This document shows, piece after piece, positions 10,382-19,466 of a stretch of 64,000 nt of DNA (positions within the stretch are counted from its first letter, which is position 1; each line of letters opens with the position of its first letter). A model generated the notes under the pieces. The model had not been told where the DNA came from. It ran no database searches and saw only the letters and a program-made list of their open reading frames with translations. Origin of the DNA: Candidatus Hydrogenedens sp. (GTDB lineage Bacteria > Hydrogenedentota > Hydrogenedentia > Hydrogenedentales > Hydrogenedentaceae); assembly GCA_035361075.1 (NCBI GenBank), contig DAOSBX010000008.1, forward strand, positions 40,235 through 104,234. Direction: 5' to 3'. A program made the position numbers and the translations under genes.

Positions 10382-11578
10382 TTATAAATCATCTTGCATA
10401 GCTTTGATTTCTTCTTCTATGCGTTCCTTATTTTCCCATTTATCCCCGCGTTTTTCCCAGAAACGTAAAGCACTCGACCCCTCTTCTGACATAGAGCGAA
10501 GGTCAACGACTGTGGGCTGAACAAATATTAAGAGGTGGGTAATGTCTGCTTGAGACCGTCTTGAACGGAATGGAATTCCGAGTAAAGGTACTTTTCCGAT
10601 ACCTGGTACTCGATTTTCAGATTTCCGAATATTGCGACTGGATAATCCACCTATGACTAATGTTTGACCGTTCGGAACCATAACGAACCCCGTTTGAGAC
10701 CGCTTTGAGAATACGGGTAGGTCAATGCCTCTTAGTCGGTCTATTCGGGTAATATCTGTTACGTCTAATTGTTTGATTTCAAGTTGCACCATATTGTTTG
10801 GCAAGATGGTCGGGATTAATTCAAGGTTAACTCCGATATCTTTCCATGCAACGCTTAGGTTAGGAACGGATGCACCCTTTGTTACAGATTGGTATGGCAC
10901 CTGTCCACCTGCCTTGATAGTTGCTGGTGTTCCGTTCATAACCAAGATTTCGGGTTTTGAAATGAGGTCGACGTCAGACTTTGTTTCAAGGGCACGAAAT
11001 ACCCCATCCAATGTTCCATAATCCCATGTAAGTATGCTGAACGTTAAACCACCCCCTTGTGGGGTCTGGATTCCAGCAGTGGCAGTGTCTGGGTCGTTAC
11101 GTAGAGGTGGTTTTTCAAAGTCTGGATTTTTGTAGGGAACGTTGAAAGGTGGTTGTTTAGGATTAGGTGATGGGGCGGGTAGGGTTACAGATGAGAAGTC
11201 TTGAGAGACATCTGTTGTATTGGTTGTTATTTGAGGTATTTTAAGGTGTTCATGTTCTTCTTCTCGGTAAAATCGCACAAAGTTTAAGTTTGTTCCTAAT
11301 TTTCTTAAGCCATTTTCGTTTGTTTCACTTATCCAGACCTGAACTTGAACCTGTCGTATGTCAACTGGTGGCGGTGGAGTGGGAGGAGGAGGTGGTTGTT
11401 GTTCGGCTGGAGGAGGAGGGGGAGGTGGTTGTTGTTCGGCTGGAGGGGGAGGTGGTGGTGCAGGTTGTGCATTCTGAGTGTAGGTAGGAGAAGTTAAGAA
11501 AAGTAATAAAGAGATTACTATCGTTAGCACGATGTTGATTTTTATATTTTTTAAGGATGGTATCAAAAGTTGTGTCAT
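10382..11578 (-). CDS. Secretin-domain protein with proline-rich linker
   Basis: A 398-residue exported protein: a signal peptide (about 1-34) is followed by a run of PPPPP/AEQQ repeats (about 38-72) and then a secretin-like C-terminal domain. That domain shows PEILVMNGTPATIKAGGQVPY, SQTGFVMVPNGQTLVIGGL, IPGIGKVPLLGIPF-like spacing and LLIFVQPTVVD, all typical of the GspD/PilQ beta-barrel region. The N0-N3 ring domains of full-length secretins (600 residues or more) are missing. The start overlaps the stop of the preceding paralogue by 4 bases (ATGA), with GGGAGAT upstream. No other type II or type IV pilus gene is nearby, so a complete secretion system is not implied. Confidence 0.83.
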   Translation of the reverse strand: MTQLLIPSLKNIKINIVLTIVISLLLFLTSPTYTQNAQPAPPPPPPAEQQPPPPPPPAEQQPPPPPTPPPPVDIRQVQVQVWISETNENGLRKLGTNLNFVRFYREEEHEHLKIPQITTNTTDVSQDFSSVTLPAPSPNPKQPPFNVPYKNPDFEKPPLRNDPDTATAGIQTPQGGGLTFSILTWDYGTLDGVFRALETKSDVDLISKPEILVMNGTPATIKAGGQVPYQSVTKGASVPNLSVAWKDIGVNLELIPTILPNNMVQLEIKQLDVTDITRIDRLRGIDLPVFSKRSQTGFVMVPNGQTLVIGGLSSRNIRKSENRVPGIGKVPLLGIPFRSRRSQADITHLLIFVQPTVVDLRSMSEEGSSALRFWEKRGDKWENKERIEEEIKAMQDDL

Positions 11579-12747
11579 TTTTTCTTATCTCCCGTACCTA
11601 ACTCAGAACTAACCCCATTTTCATTTTTATTGATTTCAACGCCTGTAATGCCTTCGGCGATGCCTTCGGGAATTTCTTTGAGACCACCTAAAACATTAGT
11701 AATAATTTCAGTGGGAGATACTTTTGTTGGTTTCTTTTCTTCTTCGGTTGTGAATCCGTATTGGTCTGCAACGGTATAGGAGGGACGCCATAATTCTGCT
11801 TTTAATAGGAATACAAGTTCTCGTCGTCCTTCTTCCTTTTTCTTGTTTCCAAGGCCTTGAGTTAGGGGTATTTCTGGTGCTTTGAATGGAGTTACTCTTT
11901 GTATTAATCCGTTGGCTAATTCTTCTCCCTGTATTAGCCATGGAACTGAGGATGAAGTTCTTGTTCGTGTATTTCTATATAACCCGCCTAATATTAGAAC
12001 CTGGCCATGTCTAACCCAAATTGTAGTTGTTATACTACGTGAAATAAATTCAGGTACGCTGATTGTATTTGCTGTGTTGCCAGCTATGGCTACGCTTAGT
12101 CGTTGTCCTTCTTCAGTGATGGCTGCTGTTAGTGTAAGCTGGATATAGATATCTTCAGTGGTTCTTGGGTCGCCATCATCATCAATCACCTGGTTTGCCT
12201 GGACACTTAAGTTAACCCCAGTAGGTTTAAATTCGGTTACTTGTTGAGTCACGACGCCGACGACGATAGTGTTTTCGTAGGGTATTTCTTGTACTGTTTG
12301 TATCACGGTAGGAGCAGATGCTCCTACGGGTACTAATGCTTTGGGTCGAGATAATATGAATGCACGGTTTTGGTTTACTAATGCTTGTAGGACTGCTTCA
12401 AAATCGCCCCATTTACTTGTCATTCGGTCTAAAAATACCGTGATGGCAGAAGATTGTGTTGTGGGAAAGGTTAAATCACCAGTAGTGATTGCAGGATTCC
12501 CTGTTGATACTCTTCCATAAGGGCGTGGGTCTGTTTTTTGGCGGAAATAACCTGAAAGCCCCGTTTCGCTTCCAATGTGTGTTTGAAATTCTATAATTTT
12601 AACTGAAACACTTACCTGTTGAGGTGCAGGTTGCTGGGCTACGGTTGTTAGTGAGGTAAAAGACAGTATTGAAATTAAGACACTTATTAGTGTTGGAATT
12701 TTGTACTTTTTAATACTATCTTTTTTTATTTTCAATTTATTCATCAT
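11575..12747 (-). CDS. Secretin-domain protein, paralogue of its downstream neighbour
   Basis: About 390 residues with a hydrophobic signal peptide ending near TTVAQQPAPQQ. The C-terminal region resembles a secretin domain (SRPKALVPVGASAPTVI, then STTIWVRHGQVLILGGLYR and a late ELVFLLKAELW), but it is more diverged than the neighbour and has a longer tail. The overlap of 11 bp with the TPR lipoprotein gene (ATGATGAATAA) and 4 bp with the second secretin gene shows a tightly coupled operon. The two secretin-like proteins may form a mixed or double ring in the outer membrane; that is inference. Confidence 0.78.
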   Translation of the reverse strand: MMNKLKIKKDSIKKYKIPTLISVLISILSFTSLTTVAQQPAPQQVSVSVKIIEFQTHIGSETGLSGYFRQKTDPRPYGRVSTGNPAITTGDLTFPTTQSSAITVFLDRMTSKWGDFEAVLQALVNQNRAFILSRPKALVPVGASAPTVIQTVQEIPYENTIVVGVVTQQVTEFKPTGVNLSVQANQVIDDDGDPRTTEDIYIQLTLTAAITEEGQRLSVAIAGNTANTISVPEFISRSITTTIWVRHGQVLILGGLYRNTRTRTSSSVPWLIQGEELANGLIQRVTPFKAPEIPLTQGLGNKKKEEGRRELVFLLKAELWRPSYTVADQYGFTTEEEKKPTKVSPTEIITNVLGGLKEIPEGIAEGITGVEINKNENGVSSELGTGDKKK

Positions 12748-13732
12748 AGTATGCAGTATAATCATAATGGTCTATGTTTTCAATATTATCAAAATTTACA
12801 AACTGTGCACTGAAAGGTTTATGTTGCCCTGGATTTAGATTTCCGATAAATATGTTTTTGGTGTCGTATACCATTCCGCTGAAGCCATATATAGTCAGTT
12901 GAATATTAACATTTTTTATAGTTCGTGTGCTTCGGTTTCGTATTTGTCCAGAAACATTATAAATATGGTGTTTAAAATCGTTTGACCAACCGCTTTGACG
13001 ACCACTGCGGAATGAGGTAACATTGAAGAAAACGATGGGATTCCGTTCTGCTTCTCTTTTTAGTGCTTCTTCTGGTGTTAACACAACTATTTCGCTAGTG
13101 GGTGTTTTTTCAATTCGGCTTGTAATGGTTGGGTCATTCCATAGTTCAGGTTTCATCGTAACGAGGGTTTTGTATAAAGTGCCCGCTTTTGAATAATCTT
13201 GATTTATCCAATACCAGTTTGCTAATTGTAACATTAATTCTGGGTTCTCTTTATCCTGTTGTAGTTTTGCTTCAAGGTTTTTGATATGGTTTTCAATAGT
13301 ATCAATTTTTTCAATATGGTTTATGGTGGTACCTAATAACTCACCTATTTGTTTTCTTGCGTGTTCCGCATATATTCCTTTTGGTTCATTTTGCAAGTAT
13401 TTAATGTAATGGGTCAATGCGTTTTGAGGACTTCCTAACCCTTGATAGACGATACCTAAATAATAATTTGCTGAGTTGGTATTGTCTCCACTTTCTAAAA
13501 CAGAGAGTAGTTTTGGAAGTGCTTGTGAGAACTGACCTTGTTCAATCAGCTGTTGAGCTAACTTAATATCTGAAGATGTCGGATTTGTTTTGTAAATATT
13601 TCGGTGTTGTAGATTAAGGGGATGTTTATCATGTGTTTTTGGATTTGCATGTTGACATGTCTGTAGGCAGGAAAAACAGAATAGACAGAAGAGTATTGCT
13701 ATTCCAGTGTTTTTTCGCCATATATGTTTCAT
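12737..13732 (-). CDS. TPR lipoprotein with FxLYD-like C-terminal domain
   Basis: 331 residues. The N-terminal hydrophobic stretch ends in FCFSC, a plausible though imperfect lipobox. Residues about 57-200 contain TPR-like helical repeats (IEQGQFSQALPKLL, YYLGIVYQGLGSPQNALTHY). The C-terminal 90 residues (VSGQIRNRSTRTIKNVNI, IGNLNPGQHKPFSAQF) resemble FxLYD-type beta domains found in exported proteins. In an operon with two secretin-like proteins, a TPR lipoprotein could act as pilotin or assembly factor, as PilF does for PilQ. That role is inferred from context only. Confidence 0.75.
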   Translation of the reverse strand: MKHIWRKNTGIAILFCLFCFSCLQTCQHANPKTHDKHPLNLQHRNIYKTNPTSSDIKLAQQLIEQGQFSQALPKLLSVLESGDNTNSANYYLGIVYQGLGSPQNALTHYIKYLQNEPKGIYAEHARKQIGELLGTTINHIEKIDTIENHIKNLEAKLQQDKENPELMLQLANWYWINQDYSKAGTLYKTLVTMKPELWNDPTITSRIEKTPTSEIVVLTPEEALKREAERNPIVFFNVTSFRSGRQSGWSNDFKHHIYNVSGQIRNRSTRTIKNVNIQLTIYGFSGMVYDTKNIFIGNLNPGQHKPFSAQFVNFDNIENIDHYDYTAYYDE

Positions 13733-13801
13733 GAACGACCTTTTCTTTTTTATTTTTAGTATAGGAAATTAAAAGAGTGAATAACAATTAGTAGGTATTG
13801 T

Positions 13802-14206
13802 TTATTTATTCTTTGCAAGTCTTTCGAGAACTTTTTCAGTAATATCCTCTGCTGGTATTTGGTCTCCTGCAGTTTGCCAGTAATTAAATTCAGCTACAAG
13901 GTCAAATTGACTTTCTTGTGCAACTTCTTGGATAACACGAACTGCCCGCTCACTGGCTTTACTTAGCATAATCCAGTATTTGGCAGTTCCGGCTTCTATC
14001 TTTCGCGTTTTAATTCCTGAAAATTCAGGGGTCGCTTGAATGATTTCTTCAAAGCGAACTAACCCTGGTTTATTGAACTTGCTCGCTGTGCCCCAGAATA
14101 TTTTTTGTTCATCAACTTTATCTGGTGCAAGAGAGAGTGGGTCTGCCAGTGCCCATAGGTTACTGCACAGAAAGGCGAGAGTTATTAATATTTTACTTGC
14201 TCGCAT
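13802..14206 (-). CDS. Small exported protein of unknown function
   Basis: A 134-residue protein with a typical signal peptide (MRASKILITLAFLCSNLWALA). The ATG at 14206 is chosen because AAGGAG lies six bases upstream; a longer frame from 14257 lacks such a site. The mature part contains KTRKIEAGTAKYWIM and ERAVRVIQEVAQESQFDLV and matches nothing I recognise. It precedes the TPR lipoprotein and secretin pair by 69 bp on the same strand and probably belongs to that cluster. Confidence 0.72.
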   Translation of the reverse strand: MRASKILITLAFLCSNLWALADPLSLAPDKVDEQKIFWGTASKFNKPGLVRFEEIIQATPEFSGIKTRKIEAGTAKYWIMLSKASERAVRVIQEVAQESQFDLVAEFNYWQTAGDQIPAEDITEKVLERLAKNK

Positions 14207-14420
14207 ATAGTGCTCCTTACCTTTTGTGCTATTTTTAGTTTGTTGTTTCGTAATCAATTTTTTGCCTTTACAATCTATACTTTATTAATCTTATGAGAGT
14301 ATGAAAAAGTTTCATATTTTTTAAAATTTTTTTTGAAAAATACAATATGTTGTGTGTAGGTTAAAAATTGGCATATAAGTAGTATATATCATTTTGGGGA
14401 GAGGGTGTCAATGTTTTTTG

Positions 14421-14690
14421 GTCGGACAAGTCGGACGAGTCGGACGGGTCGGACGAGGCGGATGGGGTGGGCGAGGTGGACGGGTCGGACAAGTCGGACG
14501 AGGCGGACGGGGCGGACAAGGCGGTCGAGGTGGACGGGTCGGGCGGGGCGGACGGGTCGGACAAGTCGGACGAGGCGGACAAATCGGACGAGTCGGACGA
14601 GTCGGACGGGGTGGACAAGTCGGACGGGGAGGGCGGGGTGGACAAGTCGGACGGGGAGGGCGGGGCGGACAAGTCGGTCGAGGTGGACGG
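14421..14690. repeat. Thirty-unit 9-bp GC-rich tandem repeat
   Basis: Thirty consecutive 9-bp units can be laid out without a gap from 14421 to 14690. The consensus is G-K-Y-G-G-A-C-R-R, most often GTCGGACGA, GTCGGACAA or GGCGGACGG. A 27-bp higher-order unit (GGTGGACAA GTCGGACGG GGAGGGCGG) occurs twice in a row near the 3' end. The block is about 70% GC, G-rich on the plus strand, and flanked by AT-rich sequence. Because the unit is a multiple of three, all frames stay open, giving spurious low-complexity reading frames on both strands. It lies between divergent genes, upstream of the glycosidase-like gene at 14812. No ribosome binding site clearly favours any of the frames. Confidence 0.95.
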
Positions 14691-14811
14691 GGTGAAGAGG
14701 GATTACTTTAAACATTGTAAATTTGTATAATATCATTTAGGTTTATTCGTTTAATGATTGTGTTTTGATGTAGAATGATGGAAATTTAATTAAAATTAAA
14801 AGGACTATACG

Positions 14812-17385
14812 ATGTATCGAAGGAATGCTATTTTTAGGCAATGGTTATTGATTTGTTTTTTATTTGTTATTGTTTTTTTTATCTTTGATGCTTTTGGGGT
14901 GGGAGAGAGTGAATACTCCGCAATACGGATAATGCATAAAAATTCTATTGCAGGTAAAAATGTTATAGCAGATATTAGTATTGGTGGTTTGTTGGAAAAA
15001 GAGGTAGAGAAATTTGTTCCTATTCTTTGTGATATGGATGCTAAACATGATTATTCTTATGTATTAGTCAGCCTTGATGTTTACAATTTATCTGAAAAAG
15101 ATTCGAAGTTGGCTATAAGTTCAAGTCAGGAAATCGCATTAGTTAAAGGATTTAATAAGTGCTCGTTTTCGCTTCCATTAGAAGGGTTTCAAGATGGAGA
15201 GTATGAGGGGAAAATCCAAGTTAAATATACAAAGGAGGAGAAACCTGCAATTGTTGATTTTGTTATGGAGAAAATATCATCACATGGTCTGGAAATGAAA
15301 TTACAAGAGATTGAAAAGGAATTAGCAAATGTATCTGATTTAACGACGTCAGAACATCAAATTACTTCTGTTGAGCCGAGTTTGGCAAAGAAGTTGATGG
15401 AGCAAGCACAGAAGGAATTTTCAGAGAAGGAATGGGAGCATTTATCAGACACGTTGAATACTCTTGAGGAGCAAATATCTTCATTGAGGGTATCTTTTTT
15501 AAGGGATGTAGAGAGTAGTGTCGAAGGGGACACCTTTGAATCGTTAACACTTAATTCAGAGGGTGTTTTTGCGAATAATAAGCCTGTAAGTGTTGTGGGT
15601 GTTTATTTAGATGACCCGAGTCTTGATAAGGTGAAAATGGTTATTGATAGTTCGATTCCTTTGGTTGTCTTTCCTATATCTTTAGATAAATTAGTTCCAT
15701 TGGAAACGGAAACGTTAGAAATACCTGAAGAGATTTATGTGCTGATAGATACCTTGATAGAAAATAAGGTTTATATATTAATTCAGCTTATTCAAGAACA
15801 AATGCCTGCTTGGTTTTATGATAAATATCCTGATAGTGTTCAAGATGGTTTTATAAATTTGGCTGTTCCTGCAGTTCAGGGAATTTTGGAAAAGGGATAT
15901 AAAAAGATTGTAGACCGATATGGGAGCAATGCATTTTATTTAGGAATGAGTTTGTTAGTTAATCCACGGTTTAAGTTTAATGGAGATGTTGTCCGCCAGT
16001 CTTTTATAGAATGGACAAAGGTTAATTATCCTGATAGACAGACATTAAATCAGATCTGGCATGCACATTTGACGACCTATGATGAGATAACTATTTGGGA
16101 TGAGGTGGCTCCATCCTGGAGTTATCAAAATAAGCGGGCATATCAATATGATTGGCAGAATTTTCATCGGGATATGATTTCAAATATGCTTAAAATGGTG
16201 TTTGAGCGGATTCGTTCATATCATGATCATCCATGTCCTCTTTCTGTTTCTTTTCCTGCGAGTGTATTTGAATTAGATGAGACGAAGTTTACACCTGATA
16301 GGGAACGAGTCATTCCAAATCTTGATTTTATTTCATTAAATGCATGTTTTAAGTCTGAGGATGGTATTTATGCTCAGGGGTATCCTGATCCGGCGGTGGA
16401 TTTGGTATGGCTTCGCTCGGTATCTCAAGGGAAACCGCTGGTTATCGCTCGTGCTGATTTGCAATATCGGGAAGGTATGACAAGTGCTGAGAAATATAAT
16501 TATACTCAGGGTTTTCTTTGGGATATGGTAGTTTCTGGAGCACAGGTAATAGCGTTAAATTTGGGTGGGAATCTCAGAGATGAGGTTCCTATTTGGAAGG
16601 CGATTGCTGATTCGAACAGATTATTTAAGCGATATGGGGAAGTATTGCGAGGGTTGCAGATTTCAAAACCGTTGGTACGTATTTTGTTTAGTGACTCATC
16701 AAAGATTCTTGATGGTGGTGTGCCCCATTTGAAATCGGCACGGCTTGCTTTTGAGGGGAGTTCTTTTGCAGGTTATGATGTCTGTTTTGCAACGGAGCGT
16801 GAAATAGAGGCGGGTGTGTTGCAGGATACAAAGGTATTGATTATGCCACAGACATTGGCGATAGAAGATGATGTATTTAATATGATTACTGATTATATTC
16901 GTTCTGGAAATTATATTATACGAGTAGGTACTCAAATTCCGTATGACCCTAAAGGTAAATCACGTCGTGATGTTGTGCAACCTACGAGTAATACTGTTTT
17001 GGTGCGTGGGATGAATTTGCCGACAGAGTATTTGCATGGGATGGATGCTGTAATTTCCAATAAGGCATTACCGCCGATACCGAGACCTGTGAATAAGGTG
17101 GGATATCCTTTGGAAGGGGTAAAATCGCGGTTCATCGACTCGTCTGATGGTGGTGGTTATTTGTATCTATTAAATTTGAGGAAGGAAGTGGTTTTATGTC
17201 GGCTTACAGGATATCTTCAAAAGGGTGTGGATTTAGTTCATAATGAAAGTGTTGAATTTCCAAAAATGCTTCAACCGTTGGAATTGTTGTTTGTGAAATT
17301 AATTCCACCTGATTATGAGAAAGTGGTGGAACCGAATCCGGTACCTGAGGCGAAATCAGATAAGAAAGATAAAAAGTCAAGGTGA
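14812..17385 (+). CDS. Exported GH42-like (beta-galactosidase fold) protein, probably non-catalytic
   Basis: 857 residues with an N-terminal signal or anchor helix (about 10-31). A beta-sandwich-like and coiled-coil part follows (to about 240), then a TIM-barrel region (about 255-610) resembling glycoside hydrolase family 42. A middle domain typical of that family is seen at about 665-710 (TKVLIMPQTLAIEDDVFNMI, IRSGNYIIRVG). At the position where GH42 has the acid/base pair NE, this protein reads VNPRF; the KPLVIARAD strand also lacks the nucleophile glutamate. AAAGGA lies before the ATG. It ends in a Lys-rich tail and overlaps no neighbour. Substrate unknown; a carbohydrate-binding or scaffold role is possible. 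Confidence 0.7.
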   Translation: MYRRNAIFRQWLLICFLFVIVFFIFDAFGVGESEYSAIRIMHKNSIAGKNVIADISIGGLLEKEVEKFVPILCDMDAKHDYSYVLVSLDVYNLSEKDSKLAISSSQEIALVKGFNKCSFSLPLEGFQDGEYEGKIQVKYTKEEKPAIVDFVMEKISSHGLEMKLQEIEKELANVSDLTTSEHQITSVEPSLAKKLMEQAQKEFSEKEWEHLSDTLNTLEEQISSLRVSFLRDVESSVEGDTFESLTLNSEGVFANNKPVSVVGVYLDDPSLDKVKMVIDSSIPLVVFPISLDKLVPLETETLEIPEEIYVLIDTLIENKVYILIQLIQEQMPAWFYDKYPDSVQDGFINLAVPAVQGILEKGYKKIVDRYGSNAFYLGMSLLVNPRFKFNGDVVRQSFIEWTKVNYPDRQTLNQIWHAHLTTYDEITIWDEVAPSWSYQNKRAYQYDWQNFHRDMISNMLKMVFERIRSYHDHPCPLSVSFPASVFELDETKFTPDRERVIPNLDFISLNACFKSEDGIYAQGYPDPAVDLVWLRSVSQGKPLVIARADLQYREGMTSAEKYNYTQGFLWDMVVSGAQVIALNLGGNLRDEVPIWKAIADSNRLFKRYGEVLRGLQISKPLVRILFSDSSKILDGGVPHLKSARLAFEGSSFAGYDVCFATEREIEAGVLQDTKVLIMPQTLAIEDDVFNMITDYIRSGNYIIRVGTQIPYDPKGKSRRDVVQPTSNTVLVRGMNLPTEYLHGMDAVISNKALPPIPRPVNKVGYPLEGVKSRFIDSSDGGGYLYLLNLRKEVVLCRLTGYLQKGVDLVHNESVEFPKMLQPLELLFVKLIPPDYEKVVEPNPVPEAKSDKKDKKSR

Positions 17386-17392
17386 GGATAGA

Positions 17393-18358
17393 TTGACAAT
17401 AATGGATAGTGGAAAATCATTGCCTTTTTCTCAAAATGTAATTGCAATTGTTTGGGATTTTGATTTTACGTTAACGCCGAAGAACATGCAGGAGCCGTTG
17501 TTTATTGAGTATGGTGTGGATGAGCAAACGTTTTGGAAAGAGGTTAATGCTTTACCTGAATATTATAAGAAAGCGGGGATTCGTGTGTCTGAAGAGACTG
17601 CTTATTTGTGGCATATTATTTCTTATGTTAAGGCGGGTACGTTTCCGGATTTGACGAATCAAAAATTAAGGGAATTGGGTGGGAAAATACCATTTTTTCC
17701 GGGATTGCCGGAGTTTTTTTTGGAGATTCAACAAAAGTTAAATAGGGAACCTTATCTTGAATATGATTTAAAGGTGGAGCATTATATTGTGAGTAGTGGT
17801 CTTGCAGAGATGATAAAGGGTTCGAAGATAGCTCCGTATATATCAGGGGTATGGGCGTCAGAATTTATTGAGGTGCCGGCGGGACCGGGTGAGGATTTCA
17901 CGCAACAACCTAAATCGGGATTGATTAGTCAGGTTGGATATATCATTGACCATACCACGAAAACGCGAGCATTATTTGAGATTAATAAGGGGATAAATAA
18001 GGTGGAGGGGATTCGTGTCAATGATTCGATACCTGAAAATGCGAGACGGGTTCCATTTAAGAATATGATTTATGTGGGTGATGGTCCGAGTGATATTCCA
18101 TGTTTTTCGGTGGTGCGTAAGCATGGCGGTTTAACTTATGCGGTATATCCGAGAGGGGATGAATATAAATATCAGCAGGTGATTGAACTTTTAGAATCAG
18201 ACCGAATAGATGCATACGGGCCTGCAGATTATCGTGAGGATAGTGAAACAGTTATTTGGTTAAAAAATAAGGTGATAGGTATTGCTAATAGAATTGTGGA
18301 AGAGAAGAAGAGTGCGTTGTATTCTCAGATTAAATCGGGGCCAAAACACACAAGTTAG
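17393..18358 (+). CDS. HAD-superfamily phosphatase-like hydrolase
   Basis: About 321 residues from a TTG at 17393, which has GGTGAGG five bases upstream; ATG at 17402 is the alternative, and a longer frame from 17315 would overlap the previous gene. HAD motif I is DFDFTLTP (the DxDxT pair), motif II lies in YIVSSGLAEMI, and motif IV is YVGDGPSDIPCF. The large cap between motifs I and II and the layout resemble phosphoserine-phosphatase-type enzymes, but the substrate is not known. It begins 7 bp after the glycosidase-like gene and is probably cotranscribed with it. Confidence 0.86.
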   Translation: MTIMDSGKSLPFSQNVIAIVWDFDFTLTPKNMQEPLFIEYGVDEQTFWKEVNALPEYYKKAGIRVSEETAYLWHIISYVKAGTFPDLTNQKLRELGGKIPFFPGLPEFFLEIQQKLNREPYLEYDLKVEHYIVSSGLAEMIKGSKIAPYISGVWASEFIEVPAGPGEDFTQQPKSGLISQVGYIIDHTTKTRALFEINKGINKVEGIRVNDSIPENARRVPFKNMIYVGDGPSDIPCFSVVRKHGGLTYAVYPRGDEYKYQQVIELLESDRIDAYGPADYREDSETVIWLKNKVIGIANRIVEEKKSALYSQIKSGPKHTS

Positions 18359-18380
18359 GGTGGGGTATGTAGCATAGTTT

Positions 18381-19448
18381 TTAGTCTGTGTTTTTAGACC
18401 AGATGCCAGGTATTTGAGTGTCGCAGTATGGGCATTTGCCATCTGTTAGTTTATTAGACCAGACATTGAAGCCTGTTCGTTCAATAAGTAACTCATGGCA
18501 ATGAGGACAGTATGTGTTTTCCATTGTTTTTACGGAGCCGGGACGGTTACCAGCGTAGACGAATTTTAAGCCTGCATCTTTAGCAATTTTATATGCCTTT
18601 TCAAGTTGATGTGCACTTGTAGGGAAACCATCATTCATTTTATAGTTGGGGTAAAATCCTGTTACATGCCATGGTATATTCGGATTTGTTTTGGCGATGA
18701 ATTTTGTTAGTTCTCGTAATTCTTCATCGCTATCATTAAAGCCTGGAACTAATAATGTGACTATTTCTACCCAGTAGTTTAATTCGACAGCTTTTTCAAT
18801 TGTATGGCAGACAGTAGAAAGTTTTCCGCCTAATTTATCATAGTTTTTTTGTTGGAATGTTTTTAGATCTATTTTGAATAGTTTTGTCACGGGTCTCAAA
18901 AATTGTAATACTTTTTCTGATGCGTGTCCGTTACTTACATAACCACAAATGATACCTCTATTTTTTGCTAAGGAGAAGATTTCGAATGCCCAGTCGCTTG
19001 TGATAAGTGGTTCGTTATATGTGCTAACAATTACGGGAGAATGATGTTGAAGTGCAAGTTCTAATATTGTATTTGCGGAGATAGGTTCGAAACGGATGAG
19101 TGAATTGGGGTCGCGGAGTGTTTGACTACTGAGCCAGTTCTGGCAAAATGGGCAATGAAAATTACAACCTAACATGCCGAAAGATAATGCGGTATCACCT
19201 GGTAATACGTGGAAGAAAGGTTTTTTCTCGATGGGGTCGATTGCAAGTCCAGCAACGTAGCCATAGGGTGCATATAAAATGCCATCTTTGTTAAATCTTA
19301 GTTTGCAGATTCCACTTTTACCTGGAGATATAGTGCATTGATGTCCACATGAAAAGCAACGAACCTTATCTCCCTCTAATGTCTCGTATAATTCTTTGTT
19401 AGCGGGTTTGGAGAATTTTGATTTTAATATTTGTTCGTTATTTTCCAT
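18381..19448 (-). CDS. AmmeMemoRadiSam-system type radical SAM protein
   Basis: 355 residues. The radical SAM cluster motif C-x3-C-x2-C is at C95, C99 and C102 (MLGCNFHCPFCQN). An N-terminal Cys set (CFSCGHQCTI, SGICKLR) and the segment YVAGLAIDPIEKKPFFH are typical of the PflA-like branch that accompanies AMMECR1 and Memo proteins. A C-terminal zinc-ribbon pair (CPHC and CPYC) is added. Its substrate in bacteria is unknown. Neither AMMECR1 nor a Memo homologue is in this window; the next gene downstream of its promoter on this strand is a ferredoxin, a plausible electron donor. Confidence 0.88.
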   Translation of the reverse strand: MENNEQILKSKFSKPANKELYETLEGDKVRCFSCGHQCTISPGKSGICKLRFNKDGILYAPYGYVAGLAIDPIEKKPFFHVLPGDTALSFGMLGCNFHCPFCQNWLSSQTLRDPNSLIRFEPISANTILELALQHHSPVIVSTYNEPLITSDWAFEIFSLAKNRGIICGYVSNGHASEKVLQFLRPVTKLFKIDLKTFQQKNYDKLGGKLSTVCHTIEKAVELNYWVEIVTLLVPGFNDSDEELRELTKFIAKTNPNIPWHVTGFYPNYKMNDGFPTSAHQLEKAYKIAKDAGLKFVYAGNRPGSVKTMENTYCPHCHELLIERTGFNVWSNKLTDGKCPYCDTQIPGIWSKNTD

Positions 19449-19466
19449 AGTTGTATATCTTTTCTA

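Noticed and set aside
14421..14690. CRISPR array
   Set aside because: Units are 9 bp and contiguous, with no spacers; this is a minisatellite-like array.
14361..14736. Low-complexity open frames on both strands of the 9-bp array
   Set aside because: The repeat unit is a multiple of three and contains no stop in any frame, so all six frames are open by construction. None has a clear ribosome binding site, and the products are simple repeats.
17315..17392. Upstream start for the HAD hydrolase
   Set aside because: It would overlap the previous gene by over 70 bp and lacks a ribosome binding site; the TTG at 17393 has GGTGAGG in good position.
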